A DNA stretch of 40,362 bases, taken from contig JAHFSD010000007.1 of assembly GCA_023265925.1 (NCBI GenBank), forward strand, positions 1 through 40,362, given 5' to 3'. The DNA comes from an archaeon. Lineage in GTDB: Archaea; Nanobdellota; Nanobdellia; Woesearchaeales; GW2011-AR9. This document shows, piece by piece, positions 1-7,897 of this stretch. The notes under the pieces are model-generated. The model was given only the letters and a program-made list of their open reading frames with translations. It had not been told where the DNA came from and ran no database searches. How positions within the stretch are numbered: position 1 is the stretch's first letter; each line of letters opens with the position of its first letter. The position numbers and the translations under genes are program-made.

Positions 1-260
1 GTTAAGTTTGAGGTAGTAAAAGTCTAAGAATTAAGCAACACTGCAACTGAGAATAAAAAACCGGGCTCCTTGTAAGGGGGGGTGAGGGTGGTAGAAGTTC
101 CACCATGAATATAATAATTCCAGAGGAGCCCGTCTGCCGTGGCTATCACCTCTTTTTCCACAGCGAAGAGGAGGGAAAGTGGCACAAGTATATAAATGTT
201 GCCTTTTTGTATACTGGTTGCGGAAAGAACCAGTTTGTGTTCAATATGGAGAAAATACTA
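1..260. other. Hairpin-rich gene-free stretch at window edge
   Basis: I find no convincing gene here. An open frame from 105 is mostly antisense to the helicase and is probably a shadow. Several short perfect inverted repeats are visible: a 9-bp stem 62-70/124-132 enclosing a 5-bp hairpin 87-91/100-104, and a 6-bp hairpin 214-219/228-233. The region lies just beyond the helicase stop codon, so it may hold its 3' untranslated structure, or a small RNA cut by nothing more than the window edge. No known RNA family was recognised. Confidence 0.3.
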
Positions 261-2264
261 CTACCTAAAAAATTCTTTAATCATCTTTCCATACTCTTTG
301 CTCACTTTCAACCCTTCCCGGGGGAAGCAGCAATAATACTGCTCCCAGGCAAAACGCTCGTCCAGGAAGAGCAACGCCCCTTTATCCGTCTCGGAGCGGA
401 TGCATCGTCCCGCCGATTGCAGGCACTTGTTAATTGCCGGATAGATGTAGCCGTACTCCCAGCCCTTCTGGAATTTCTGGTGGTAAAAATCAATCAAGGC
501 TTTGGTTTTCAGGTCGGGCCGGGCTAACGGCAATCCCACCACGACCACGCCATTCAGGAAATTTCCTGGCAGATCAATCCCCTCGGCAAAATTGGCGCCG
601 GCCACGCCCAGAAGGACTGCTCCCGTATGATTGTATGATTTGAATTCCGCCAGAAACAGTTCCTTCTCCTCCTTGCGCCAGTCGCTGCGCTCCCAGAACA
701 GTTTTTTGGACGAGACCAGGAAGCCCGATATTTTGTCCCGTAATTCATACGACGGAAAAAATAGGGCAACATTGCCGGGAATCAATCCGGCTAACTCTGA
801 ACATTTTTGAGCGATTTTCGCGTACATCGCCTCGCCCCGCAGCGTGTAGCGCGTGGTAGTTTCCGGAATGATGACACTGAGCTTATTTTCGGGCGGAAAG
901 GGCGATCCATATTCTTTCTCCTGCCCGCGCTCGATCCCCAGCAGATCCTTGTACATGAACGTCGGTTTAAGAGTACCGCTCATGATCACGCCGGCAGACA
1001 CGCAGTCAAAAACATCCCGGCTGATGATGCTGGGGTCAAGGCAGGAATAGGAAAGGACTAAAATCGGTCCCTGCCGCCCCTGCTTTTCTGCCACAATACG
1101 GACAAAACCCTGATCCGGGCCGATCCAGGAATTCAGGAAAGCAGCAATCCCGCCCAGATAACTTTTCCGCTGCTTTTCCCGGACTTCTTCGGCACCGACG
1201 TCTAAATTGTTGAGCAGGGCTTCACGGTCCAGATCATTATTCATCCCAATTTGGTTTAAAAAATCTTCCTTCCCCACGGCTCGTTCCCGGTCTTTACCGT
1301 CGGAAAAATCCGCTAACGTCAGCAAGGCCCGATTCATTTCCTGCAGCCGGGGAATCAAGTGGCCAAAGCCAAACTTATGGGCTTCCTGCACGGCATTCCG
1401 CAGCATCGTCGTTGTCAGCAGGCTGCTGAGCATCTCCATGATCCGGCCCGGCAGGTTGTGCCCTTCATCGACGATCAGGATAACCTCCTGCAGCTCCAAG
1501 TTTAGCTTGGTAAACAAAGTATTCTGCGCGTGGGGATTGAAGACGTGATTGTAGTCGCCGATGATTACCTGGGCAGCCTTGGCTAACTCTAACGCCACTT
1601 CATAGCTGCACATTTGTTCCGCCTGCACCAGCGGCAGCAATTCTTCAGTGTGCAACGGCCCGGCCCGCTGCAGTTTTTCCACGACACGACGGGCTTCCAC
1701 CTGCAAGCCCTTGTTCTTGGTGCGGACACGATTATAAAATTCACATTCGCCTTTCTCGACCACGGTCTTACAGAATTCCGTGAATTCGTTGCCATACAAC
1801 CCTTCGACGTGCTGAGAGCACAGCCAGCGTTTGCCGATTAAATCGGCGACGGCCAGTTCCTGTCCTGATTTTTCGTTCTTTAATTTCTCATTCATCATCT
1901 TCAAGGTCTTCACGGCGATCTGATGTTGGGTATGCCGGTTGGTGAGGAAGAAAACGCGTTTGTTTTTTTCCAGAGCGTGCTGGACGGCGACTGCTAACGC
2001 GGCAGCGGTCTTGCCCAATCCGGTCGGTGCATGAGCGATCAGAATTTTGCCGAGAGAAAACGCCTCCTGCAAGTCTTTCACCAGCTGATCCTGGCTGGGG
2101 CGGATGGCTGCATGGGGAAAAAAAGAGAGCGAACTCATCGCCTCCAAAAACGAGGTGTTCTTCAAAAAGGTATCGATGATGTCCCCACAGCCTATGGTGT
2201 CTGGTCGAAGGAGACGCTCCCGGAAAACGGCGCTGAATTCATAGTCGTGTCGGCTTGCCTGCAC
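261..2264 (-). CDS. XPD/Rad3-like Fe-S DNA helicase (DEAH family)
   Basis: This is a superfamily 2 helicase that probably unwinds DNA 5' to 3' in repair, as XPD/DinG proteins do. Visible motifs are Walker A (APTGLGKT, about residues 79-86), a DEGH box (IVDEGHN, about 270) and motif VI (QSAGRCIRS) near the C terminus. Four cysteines between Walker A and DEGH (WLCSQH, EFCKTVVEKGEC, QMCSYE) fit the XPD iron-sulfur cluster. The first start is GTG at 2264. An internal ATG at 2138, preceded by GGAGG, would begin just before the conserved FPHAAIRPSQ segment and give 625 residues. The first 42 residues look unlike the family, so the shorter form is quite possible. Confidence 0.85.
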   Translation of the reverse strand: MQASRHDYEFSAVFRERLLRPDTIGCGDIIDTFLKNTSFLEAMSSLSFFPHAAIRPSQDQLVKDLQEAFSLGKILIAHAPTGLGKTAAALAVAVQHALEKNKRVFFLTNRHTQHQIAVKTLKMMNEKLKNEKSGQELAVADLIGKRWLCSQHVEGLYGNEFTEFCKTVVEKGECEFYNRVRTKNKGLQVEARRVVEKLQRAGPLHTEELLPLVQAEQMCSYEVALELAKAAQVIIGDYNHVFNPHAQNTLFTKLNLELQEVILIVDEGHNLPGRIMEMLSSLLTTTMLRNAVQEAHKFGFGHLIPRLQEMNRALLTLADFSDGKDRERAVGKEDFLNQIGMNNDLDREALLNNLDVGAEEVREKQRKSYLGGIAAFLNSWIGPDQGFVRIVAEKQGRQGPILVLSYSCLDPSIISRDVFDCVSAGVIMSGTLKPTFMYKDLLGIERGQEKEYGSPFPPENKLSVIIPETTTRYTLRGEAMYAKIAQKCSELAGLIPGNVALFFPSYELRDKISGFLVSSKKLFWERSDWRKEEKELFLAEFKSYNHTGAVLLGVAGANFAEGIDLPGNFLNGVVVVGLPLARPDLKTKALIDFYHQKFQKGWEYGYIYPAINKCLQSAGRCIRSETDKGALLFLDERFAWEQYYCCFPREGLKVSKEYGKMIKEFFR

Positions 2265-2315
2265 CGGCCACAGCGATGATCAAAAACAAGCAAATTGCCC
2301 CAGAAATCCGTAACC

Positions 2316-2369
2316 TTTAAATATACCAAGCACAATCTAGCTATTCCAACAGATAAATGTTTAAATATA
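2316..2369. promoter_or_regulatory. Divergent promoter pair
   Basis: Two back-to-back TATA-like boxes lie between the helicase (minus) and the winged-helix gene (plus). One is TATATTTAAAGG read on the minus strand at about 2316-2327; the other is TTTAAATATA on the plus strand at 2360-2369. Spacing predicts a minus-strand start near 2290 and a plus-strand start near 2393. Confidence 0.5.
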
Positions 2370-2432
2370 AGTTACAAAAGTAATAACAACCAGGGGTGGA
2401 GATGGTTTATCAATCAGGGGGTGTGATTTACA

Positions 2433-2705
2433 TTGGTTAAAAACAAAGCCATCTTTGACGTCTTTTTTCGGGAGAAGCCTGCTTTGATGCTAGTCGAGTT
2501 GAAGAATGCCAGTTCTCAAGTCTATGCCAGCGTGTTAGCAAAGCAGATTGACTGCACTTATAGCCACGTGGTCAAGATACTGCAGGAGATGCAGAAAGCT
2601 GACCTGATTAATTTTAAGAAGGAAGGCCGGTTAAAATTGCTGGAACTGACGCGGAAAGGCCGGGAGATTGCCTCTAATATCGAAAATATCCGTACCGCGT
2701 TGTAA
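2433..2705 (+). CDS. Small winged helix-turn-helix DNA-binding protein
   Basis: This is a 90-residue protein with the layout of a MarR-like winged helix. A helix-turn-helix lies at about residues 28-55 (VLAKQIDCTYSHVVKILQEM). A beta-wing follows (FKKEGRLKLLELT) with a terminal KGREIA helix. It is probably a transcription regulator. The start is TTG at 2433, with GGGGGTG about 10 bases upstream and a TATA box at 2360-2369. It diverges from the helicase gene, but nothing shows that it regulates it. The ligand and target are unknown. Confidence 0.7.
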   Translation: MVKNKAIFDVFFREKPALMLVELKNASSQVYASVLAKQIDCTYSHVVKILQEMQKADLINFKKEGRLKLLELTRKGREIASNIENIRTAL

Positions 2706-2778
2706 AACGTTAAAACGTAGATAAAGAGGGGGTAGATACTGTTTCTTTACGGCAAATTGGTAATAGCGTAACGTACAT

Positions 2779-3060
2779 TCACCTATTCACGCAAATTGAG
2801 AATTCTGTCCCGGGATTGCGGCAGATGTCCCGGGTAGCGGCAATACGATCGTCACAATCTTCATGGCGGTAACAGGCAATAGTGGGTTGAGGACAGTTAG
2901 GGCATGCTGCTCCCACCGCCACGGCACTGGCAGTGATACTGTTGGAAGATTTCCAGAGAAAGGTCAAAGGTATTGAGCCACGATTGACCAGCACACCGAG
3001 GAGAGCAGAAATGCCGATAAAGAAAATCAGGAGTAATCCTGTTTGCCAGCGATGGTCCAT
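2779..3060 (-). CDS. Small exported or membrane-anchored cysteine-rich protein
   Basis: This is a 93-residue protein with one N-terminal hydrophobic segment (about residues 8-25: GLLLIFFIGISALLGVLV), which fits a signal anchor. The C-terminal half has six cysteines (CPNC, IACYRHEDC, DICRN, SICVN), spaced like small extracellular disulfide domains. The ATG at 3060 lies 23-30 bp from a minus-strand TTTTTATC box, which suggests leaderless translation. I do not recognise the family. The gap to the rps15 stop is 83 bp and the gene seems independently transcribed. Confidence 0.55.
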   Translation of the reverse strand: MDHRWQTGLLLIFFIGISALLGVLVNRGSIPLTFLWKSSNSITASAVAVGAACPNCPQPTIACYRHEDCDDRIAATRDICRNPGTEFSICVNR

Positions 3061-3143
3061 CTGGTAGTGGAAAGCAGTTGGAGATAAAAAGCTTTCGGTA
3101 GCTTGGCTTGGCCATCACTCACAAAAAAGACAGTACCGGTAGC

Positions 3144-3596
3144 TTACTCCAGATACATCTTCAGCTTTTCGGGATCAAGCGTCCAGTCGGCCGCCAGGCG
3201 CCCGGAGCGCTGGTAGTACTTGACCAGCCGCCGCAGCTTGGAAGTGGTTAACAACAATCCCCGCTTCGCGGTTTGATCATGCTTGTTCTTTTCCAGATGC
3301 GCTTTAATCCCAATCATTTTCTGGATCAGGGCCATCATGTCTTCCGGCAGCTTGTGGGTAATTTTGTTTTCCTGAAGAATGGCGGAGACGCTTTTTCCCG
3401 TCAACGCTTTGACGCTGTTGATGCCGTAGCTGTCGCGCAGGAGCAGACCGGTTTCTGAGGTGGTTTTGCCGCTTTTGGCGTATTTGACGATCAGTTTTTC
3501 CACTTCCTTGCCTTGGTAGGGTGTCCAGGCCGGAATCTTTTTTATCGGCTTCTTGCTGCCGCTCTTGCCCTTTGCTCCGGAATGCATACGTGCCAT
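3144..3596 (-). CDS. rps15: 30S ribosomal protein uS15
   Basis: This is the archaeal/eukaryotic-type S15 protein of the small ribosomal subunit, 150 residues, the usual length. It starts MARMHSGAKGKSGSKKP and carries the conserved C-terminal core (GLLLTTSKLRRLVKYYQRSGRL) that binds 16S rRNA helices. A minus-strand TATA-like element (CTTTTTAAAG, about 3621-3630) lies roughly 30 bp before the ATG, which implies a nearly leaderless mRNA. RNase P RNA diverges from it upstream. Confidence 0.95.
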   Translation of the reverse strand: MARMHSGAKGKSGSKKPIKKIPAWTPYQGKEVEKLIVKYAKSGKTTSETGLLLRDSYGINSVKALTGKSVSAILQENKITHKLPEDMMALIQKMIGIKAHLEKNKHDQTAKRGLLLTTSKLRRLVKYYQRSGRLAADWTLDPEKLKMYLE

Positions 3597-3720
3597 GATT
3601 TACCCTGTTTAGGGCGGTTCTTTAAAAAGATTTGGTCTTTTTTTCCGAAAGTTTATGGACATCCTCTCTCTCGCCCCTTTCCACAACAAGTTTTTTAAAC
3701 TTCCCGCCTATCACTATTGT

Positions 3721-4117
3721 CGGTAGCAGTGGCAGGAAGCGATGGGTGCTTGGCACTCAGGAAAGTCCGCCCACCCGTACCATAGATTTCGTTCATGAAA
3801 TTTATGGCACACTATGGCCACTTCCTTACGGAAGACGGGGAAAGCCCGTGTCTCTGGCTCAGCAACGACACGTCCTGTAAAATGGGATGATAAGTTCCGA
3901 AAGGAACTCACAAAGGGACAACGATCCCTTTGGTGATGGCGAAGTTGTCAGCGATGACAATGAGTTAACCCTTGGACGTCTTTACAGGGAGCGATGAAAC
4001 GGCGAATGCTGGCCGGTGCAAGTTCAAGAGAACGCGTAGTCGAATGCTTCCACAAACCATCGACAGTAGCTCGCTATTGTTTTGGGTTTGACCGAAGGCG
4101 GCTTATGCTGCTCTACC
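3721..4117 (+). ncRNA. rnpB: RNase P RNA, archaeal type
   Basis: This is the RNA component of RNase P, which trims tRNA 5' ends. CR-I appears as CAGGAAAGTCC at 3758-3768 (consensus GAGGAAAGUCC). A CR-V-like segment CGAAGGCGGCTTAT lies at 4093-4106, slightly diverged from the usual ACAGAA...GGCUUA. The ends pair as helix P1: GGTAGCAG at 3722-3729 with CTGCTCTACC at 4108-4117. The length of about 397 nt fits archaeal type A. A TATA box (TTTTTTAAAC, 3691-3700) sits about 26 bp upstream. The exact ends are inferred. Confidence 0.85.
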
Positions 4118-4138
4118 AAACTTTTTTAAAAAAAGTTT
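4118..4138 (+). terminator. T-rich palindrome after RNase P RNA
   Basis: A 21-bp AT palindrome (AAAC, T-run, A-run, GTTT) directly follows the P1 helix. On the plus strand it gives a run of seven Ts, which fits archaeal T-tract termination. The convergent YyaL-type gene ends about 85 bp away. Confidence 0.5.
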
Positions 4139-4221
4139 GATCAAAAATTTTTCCCAACTTACATAAAAAGTATTGGCATTTTAAAAGAAAAAAATGAAGT
4201 AAAAACCAAAGCTGCTTCCCC

Positions 4222-6000
4222 TCATCTTACTTTTGCCAATAACGCCGTCACATCCTTAAATATCTCACACCCCCCCTTATAACAATTCTGAATAATTTTA
4301 TTCTGTATCTGCAGGCAATTCAGGGGAAGCTGCTGCCATTGAATTCGGTGAGGACCATGGATCAAGTGCCAATTGCCATTGCGCAGGAAGGTAGCGAGAT
4401 TAAAAAAATCGTGCTCTACGGAGTGCTGATATTCCCCTGGTTCATATTCTTTTCCCAGAATGATTTTTGCCCTTACCGTCGCCATTTCCGCTAAGGACAA
4501 TGGCGATGGATAGGGATGATCAAACGAAGCTGCCGGCAGAGCCATAAAATCAGCTGTTTTACTTTCGATCCAGCTTTCATTGAAGTAGAAAGAAGACAGT
4601 TTCTCCTCTAATTCCTTGATCAGGTCGAGATACCCGGATTCCTCTTCAGATAAATACGTTGCCAATAACAGCAGGGCCGCATAATCTTCCAAAAATTCTC
4701 CTTCCTGGAGTTTTCCGGCATAAGAACTGTGCACGACTTTGCCATTGATATAATGCTTTTTCAGTAAACTCATCCCTACCAGTTTTGCTTTCATTGCCAG
4801 AAGAGTGTTATTCAGCATTCGGGAAGCCAGGACTAATCCTATTCCCGCCAGGGCATTCCAGCTGGTAACATATTTCTTGTCCACAAACGGTTGTACCCGC
4901 TGTTGGCGGTATTGAAGTAATTTCCGCTCGATTTCGGGCAGAACAGCCCATTTCTGTTTAACCAGATGAATCTTCCCTTCAAAATTGGGAGTAAGCAGGT
5001 AGGTTTCTTCCATTGTTTGGAATTCCTCCTCAGTAAGAATCGTCTGCAGCTCTTCCCTCGTCCAGAGATAGGTTGCCCCTTCTTCATGGTCTGCATCGGC
5101 ATCATGGGCAGCATAGAATAAGCCATCGCCCAGGAAGGTTTCTTCCAGGCAAATGACTACTTTTTCTATGATGGTTTTGTAGGCAGATTTGGGAAAAAGC
5201 TTATAGGCAGCACTATACACCCACAGCAGCAGTGCCTGGTCATATAACATCTTTTCAAAATGAGGAATCGTCCAGCTCTCATCAACACAATAGCGGTAGA
5301 ATCCACCCTGCAAGTGATCATGTAATCCCCGCGTTGCCATGATCTCCAGAAGGTTCTCGATAACTTCTTTCATTTTCTGTTGGGGATTTTGTTCATAATA
5401 ATGCAACAGGAATAATAAACTCGTGGCCGGGGGAAATTGTGGGCCGTGCGAGTCAGTGAGGTGAGTGAGAAGAGGTGCAACGAGCTCGGCTTCTTCAACG
5501 GCAGCTGCTGTTTGTATCTCCAAAGCATAGGCGGGAAGATGCGGTCTGTTCCGGTCATGGAAATCCTTAATGCTGTGTACTATTTCTAAAAATCCTGGCA
5601 GGCCGTGGTGGGGAAGCAGCGGAGCATAGGTAAGGGCATAAAACGGCTTCCGCTCCGGCGTCAGGAAGACATTTAACGGCCAGCCTCCCGATCCCTGCGT
5701 TTGCTGCAGATAGGCCAGGAAATAGTGATCGAGATCCGGCCGCTGTTCCCGGTCAACTTTAATGCTGACAAAGAACTGGTTGAGGAAGATGGCAATCTGC
5801 TGATCGGAAAAGGCTTCCCGGGCCATCACGTGGCACCAGTGGCAGGCCGCATAGCCGATAGAAACAAAAATAATCTTCTGCTCTTGTTGCGCATACTCTA
5901 ACACTTCTTTGCTCCATTCCTGCCAGCAGATGGGATTATCATGGTGCTGCTGGAGGTAGGGAGAGGTAGATCGATTAAGGTTATTCTGGTTAAAATCCAT
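4222..6000 (-). CDS. YyaL/DUF255 thioredoxin-fold protein
   Basis: This is a 592-residue member of the YyaL/SPATA20 family (N-terminal thioredoxin-like DUF255 plus an alpha/alpha-barrel like N-acyl-glucosamine epimerases). The family signature is clear near the N terminus: SPYLQQHHDNPICW, then the redox motif CHWCHVM at about residues 54-60, then KVDREQRPDLD and GGWPLNVFLTP. The barrel part contains GGFYRYCVDESWTIPHFEKMLYDQ. The reaction is not firmly established for the family. It is somewhat shorter than typical bacterial members (650-700). The left copy of a duplicated TATA repeat (6035-6059) lies upstream. Confidence 0.88.
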   Translation of the reverse strand: MDFNQNNLNRSTSPYLQQHHDNPICWQEWSKEVLEYAQQEQKIIFVSIGYAACHWCHVMAREAFSDQQIAIFLNQFFVSIKVDREQRPDLDHYFLAYLQQTQGSGGWPLNVFLTPERKPFYALTYAPLLPHHGLPGFLEIVHSIKDFHDRNRPHLPAYALEIQTAAAVEEAELVAPLLTHLTDSHGPQFPPATSLLFLLHYYEQNPQQKMKEVIENLLEIMATRGLHDHLQGGFYRYCVDESWTIPHFEKMLYDQALLLWVYSAAYKLFPKSAYKTIIEKVVICLEETFLGDGLFYAAHDADADHEEGATYLWTREELQTILTEEEFQTMEETYLLTPNFEGKIHLVKQKWAVLPEIERKLLQYRQQRVQPFVDKKYVTSWNALAGIGLVLASRMLNNTLLAMKAKLVGMSLLKKHYINGKVVHSSYAGKLQEGEFLEDYAALLLLATYLSEEESGYLDLIKELEEKLSSFYFNESWIESKTADFMALPAASFDHPYPSPLSLAEMATVRAKIILGKEYEPGEYQHSVEHDFFNLATFLRNGNWHLIHGPHRIQWQQLPLNCLQIQNKIIQNCYKGGCEIFKDVTALLAKVR

Positions 6001-6034
6001 AGAGGGGTAAAATAAACTAACTTTAACTATTTTT

Positions 6035-6059
6035 CTCCCAAAACTATATAAAACACCCC
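6035..6059. repeat. 25-bp direct repeat, left copy, containing a TATA box
   Basis: The sequence from CTCCCAAAAC through ACACCCC is identical to 6819-6843, 784 bp away. Its core TATATAAAA (6045-6053) reads as a promoter on either strand. On the minus strand it lies about 49 bp before the YyaL-type start. The two copies bracket the VapBC-like module exactly. Confidence 0.8.
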
Positions 6060-6172
6060 AACAAAAATTTATTTAGTTACTTGGACTTATACTTATTTGC
6101 CAAAGTAAAATCCTAACTGTCAAAATTGCTGAAGAAATATTTATATAGTACAACAAGTTTTACATGTTAAAC

Positions 6173-6403
6173 ATGGGAACACAAATTACGGTGCGGGAAG
6201 TTGATCCGGATACCTTTCGGGAATTTAAAGCAGAAGCTACCAAGAGAGGAATAACCTTGGGAGTAGCTTTGACTCTCGCCATGGAAAAATTCAAAACAGA
6301 ACTTGGCGGAAAAAGAAAATTAATGCTATGGAAACCGACCCCGTGGGGCAAAGGTACGGAACATGTAAGTGAGGAAGTAGATAAGATTCTCTATGGTGAA
6401 TGA
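6173..6403 (+). CDS. VapB-like antitoxin
   Basis: This is a 76-residue protein (MGTQITVREVDPDTFREFK...) immediately upstream of a PIN-domain gene. The N-terminal half resembles a ribbon-helix-helix DNA-binding unit (ITVREVD strand, then DTFREFKAEATKRGITLGVALTLAME). The tail (LMLWKPTPWGKGTEHVSEEVDKILYGE) would wrap the toxin. The TATA box TTTATATAG (6139-6147) predicts transcription from about 6169-6173, so I prefer ATG 6173 over ATG 6164. Its last codons overlap the toxin start by 4 nt. Autoregulation is expected for the family but not shown here. Confidence 0.75.
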   Translation: MGTQITVREVDPDTFREFKAEATKRGITLGVALTLAMEKFKTELGGKRKLMLWKPTPWGKGTEHVSEEVDKILYGE

Positions 6404-6813
6404 GGATGATCTTTCTGGACGCAAATGTACTTCTGGCTTACGACAATGAGAGTGATGTCCATCACCTCAAGGCCGTGCAGCTTTTTCAGGAAATTGCCGC
6501 AGGGGTTTTTGGTGAACCTTTGACATCAGATTATGTTTTTAATGAGATCGTCGGGATAACTTTTCGGAAAAGAGGAAAAACGCCTGCGGCAACAATGGGG
6601 GAAAGAATATTAAATTCGATATTCATACTGAATATAGATGATCATCTCTTTAAAGAGGCTTGGCAGATCTTTACCAAAACAAATTTAACCTTTAATTTTG
6701 TAGATTGCACTAATCTTGTTGCGACTAGGTTGGCTCAAGCAGAATATATCGCCACTTTTGATAAAGAATTTAAATACGTGCCAGGAATTACCATCATTGA
6801 TGGAACTGGCTAA
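6400..6813 (+). CDS. VapC-like PIN-domain toxin ribonuclease
   Basis: This is a 137-residue PIN-domain protein, a probable Mg-dependent RNase toxin. Acidic residues of the active site are visible: FLDANVLLAYDNESD at the N terminus, DYVFNEIVG around residue 45, and FVDCTNLVATR plus IATFDKEF near the end. The ATG at 6400 overlaps the antitoxin stop (ATGA). A second ATG at 6406, preceded by GAGG, would start at MIFLDANV, as many PIN proteins do. The module lies between two identical TATA-bearing repeats, so it looks inserted. Confidence 0.85.
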   Translation: MRMIFLDANVLLAYDNESDVHHLKAVQLFQEIAAGVFGEPLTSDYVFNEIVGITFRKRGKTPAATMGERILNSIFILNIDDHLFKEAWQIFTKTNLTFNFVDCTNLVATRLAQAEYIATFDKEFKYVPGITIIDGTG

Positions 6814-6818
6814 ATTTC

Positions 6819-6843
6819 CTCCCAAAACTATATAAAACACCCC
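6819..6843. repeat. 25-bp direct repeat, right copy; secG promoter
   Basis: This is an exact copy of 6035-6059. TATATAAAA at 6829-6837 is centred 27 bp before the secG ATG, so this copy serves as the leaderless promoter of the secG-NAC operon. Confidence 0.8.
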
Positions 6844-6859
6844 CACAATCACCGGTTCC

Positions 6860-7033
6860 ATGGCTGAAGACAAGATCCGTCTGCCCTCCGGACAGGGCGG
6901 CTTAATCCGCTATACCGAAGAAACGGTCTCCACGATGCTGCTCTCACCGGGAGCAGTGATTGTGCTCTGTGTGGTGCTGATTCTGATCGTAGTTCTATTG
7001 CATACCGTGGGGGGAAGGTTTTTGGGGGTGTAG
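6860..7033 (+). CDS. secG: Preprotein translocase subunit Sec61-beta/SecG
   Basis: This 57-residue gene encodes the small beta subunit of the SecYEG translocon. The archaeal pattern is present: a polar start (MAEDKIRLPSGQGGLIRY), a short acidic linker, and one membrane helix (AVIVLCVVLILIVVLLH) with SPG just before it. The TATA box at 6829-6837 places transcription at or near the ATG, so the mRNA is leaderless. A 31-codon frame follows after one base, then two more genes, including NAC, with gaps of 1-2 bases. The operon links membrane insertion to a ribosome-bound chaperone. Confidence 0.9.
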   Translation: MAEDKIRLPSGQGGLIRYTEETVSTMLLSPGAVIVLCVVLILIVVLLHTVGGRFLGV

Positions 7034-7034
7034 G

Positions 7035-7130
7035 ATGAAGATGAAACTGGAAACAGAGACAATGGTGCTGCTGGTTTTTTTAGTCCTCTTAGTTGCTTAC
7101 TTTGTGTTCCGGTTATTAGGGGTTTTGTAA
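7035..7130 (+). CDS. 31-residue single-pass membrane peptide
   Basis: This is a short frame (MKMKLETETM then a hydrophobic helix VLLVFLVLLVAYFVF) lying one base after secG and one base before the next gene. GGGGGTGTAGG just upstream can act as a ribosome binding site. Tight packing and one clean membrane helix argue that it is translated. The function is unknown. A small translocon-associated peptide is one possibility, based only on position. Confidence 0.6.
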   Translation: MKMKLETETMVLLVFLVLLVAYFVFRLLGVL

Positions 7131-7131
7131 G

Positions 7132-7407
7132 ATGGACTTCCTTAACCTGCTGCTGAAAGTATTGCTGGTTGTGGTAGGGATTGGAACCGTCGTGGTATTT
7201 GTTTGGATTCTCGTGGGAGATTCTCCTACGCTTACTGACGTGCTGGCGATGATGGTTTCCGGGATTGCCCTGTATCTCGTACAGTCAAACTTTCAGCGGG
7301 GAAAATTCGAGGGAAAAGTAATTACCTCTTTCACCAACTTTAAAGAAGACCTCCACGAAATAAAACAAAGAATCACGCGTATTGAAGAAAAAATTACGAG
7401 GCAATAA
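7132..7407 (+). CDS. Small two-helix membrane protein with coiled-coil tail
   Basis: This 91-residue protein has two hydrophobic segments (about residues 6-28 and 35-52). A charged helical tail follows (ITSFTNFKEDLHEIKQRITRIEEKITRQ), which looks like a coiled coil. It lies between the secG-linked peptide and NAC with 1-2 base gaps, so it is cotranscribed. I do not recognise a family. The cytosolic coiled coil could bring a partner to the membrane, but that is inference from layout. Confidence 0.7.
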   Translation: MDFLNLLLKVLLVVVGIGTVVVFVWILVGDSPTLTDVLAMMVSGIALYLVQSNFQRGKFEGKVITSFTNFKEDLHEIKQRITRIEEKITRQ

Positions 7408-7409
7408 CA

Positions 7410-7754
7410 ATGTTCCCCGGCATGAATCCACGGAAAATGCAGCAGATGATGAAACAGCTGGGCATCCAGCAAGTTGACATTCCCGCCACTGAAGTGATCA
7501 TCAAAAGCGAAGGGAAAGACATCATCATCCGTAATCCTGCGGTTGCCAAAGTCAACATGATGGGGCAGGAGACGTTTCAGATTTCCGGTGAGATTGAAGA
7601 GCGGGAACATGCTGCTGTTCCGGAGATTTCTGACGAAGACATCAAGACCGTGATGGAACAGGCTGGTGTTGACCGGAAAGCTGCACAACAGGCGCTGGAA
7701 GAGGCCGAAGGGGATTTGGCGGAAGCGATTGTAAGGCTGACAAAAGTTCAATAA
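7410..7754 (+). CDS. nac: Nascent polypeptide-associated complex protein
   Basis: This is the archaeal NAC homodimer subunit, a ribosome-bound chaperone at the exit tunnel. The 114 residues show the NAC beta-barrel core (EVIIKSEGKDIIIRNPAVAKVNMMGQETFQI) followed by an acidic linker and a C-terminal UBA domain (ISDEDIKTVMEQAGVDRKAAQQALEEAEGDLAEAIVRL). Both parts are complete and the length is normal. It is the last gene of the secG operon, and a two-hairpin element begins 12 bases after its stop. Confidence 0.95.
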   Translation: MFPGMNPRKMQQMMKQLGIQQVDIPATEVIIKSEGKDIIIRNPAVAKVNMMGQETFQISGEIEEREHAAVPEISDEDIKTVMEQAGVDRKAAQQALEEAEGDLAEAIVRLTKVQ

Positions 7755-7765
7755 ATTTTTTATAG

Positions 7766-7853
7766 AGAACTGCGCAACTTATATCCTATTTGTGCGCAGT
7801 TCTAATCTGGTAAACTGCGTGTCAAAGTGTGCTCTACGCTACGCAGTTTACCA
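7766..7853. repeat. Two-hairpin element A
   Basis: There are two perfect hairpins in tandem. The first has an 11-bp stem (7766-7776/7793-7803, loop 16). The second has a 13-bp stem (7808-7820/7841-7853, loop 20). The second hairpin with its flanks (7803-7855) is identical over 53 bp to 13515-13567. Position between two plus-strand genes would also suit a terminator, but the copy at 13.5 kb lies between divergent genes. Confidence 0.85.
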
Positions 7854-7897
7854 TATCTCAATAAAGTTTTTATAATTTGCCTGCTTTTAGCTGGACC

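Noticed and set aside
105-527. Open frame of 140 codons on the plus strand
   Set aside because: Most of it is antisense to the helicase gene, and its protein shows no domain; the hairpin-rich DNA explains its start region better.
7766-7853. Hairpin pairs as simple transcription terminators
   Set aside because: Elements D and F lie between divergent gene starts, B and C occur in both orientations, and no T-run follows most stems.
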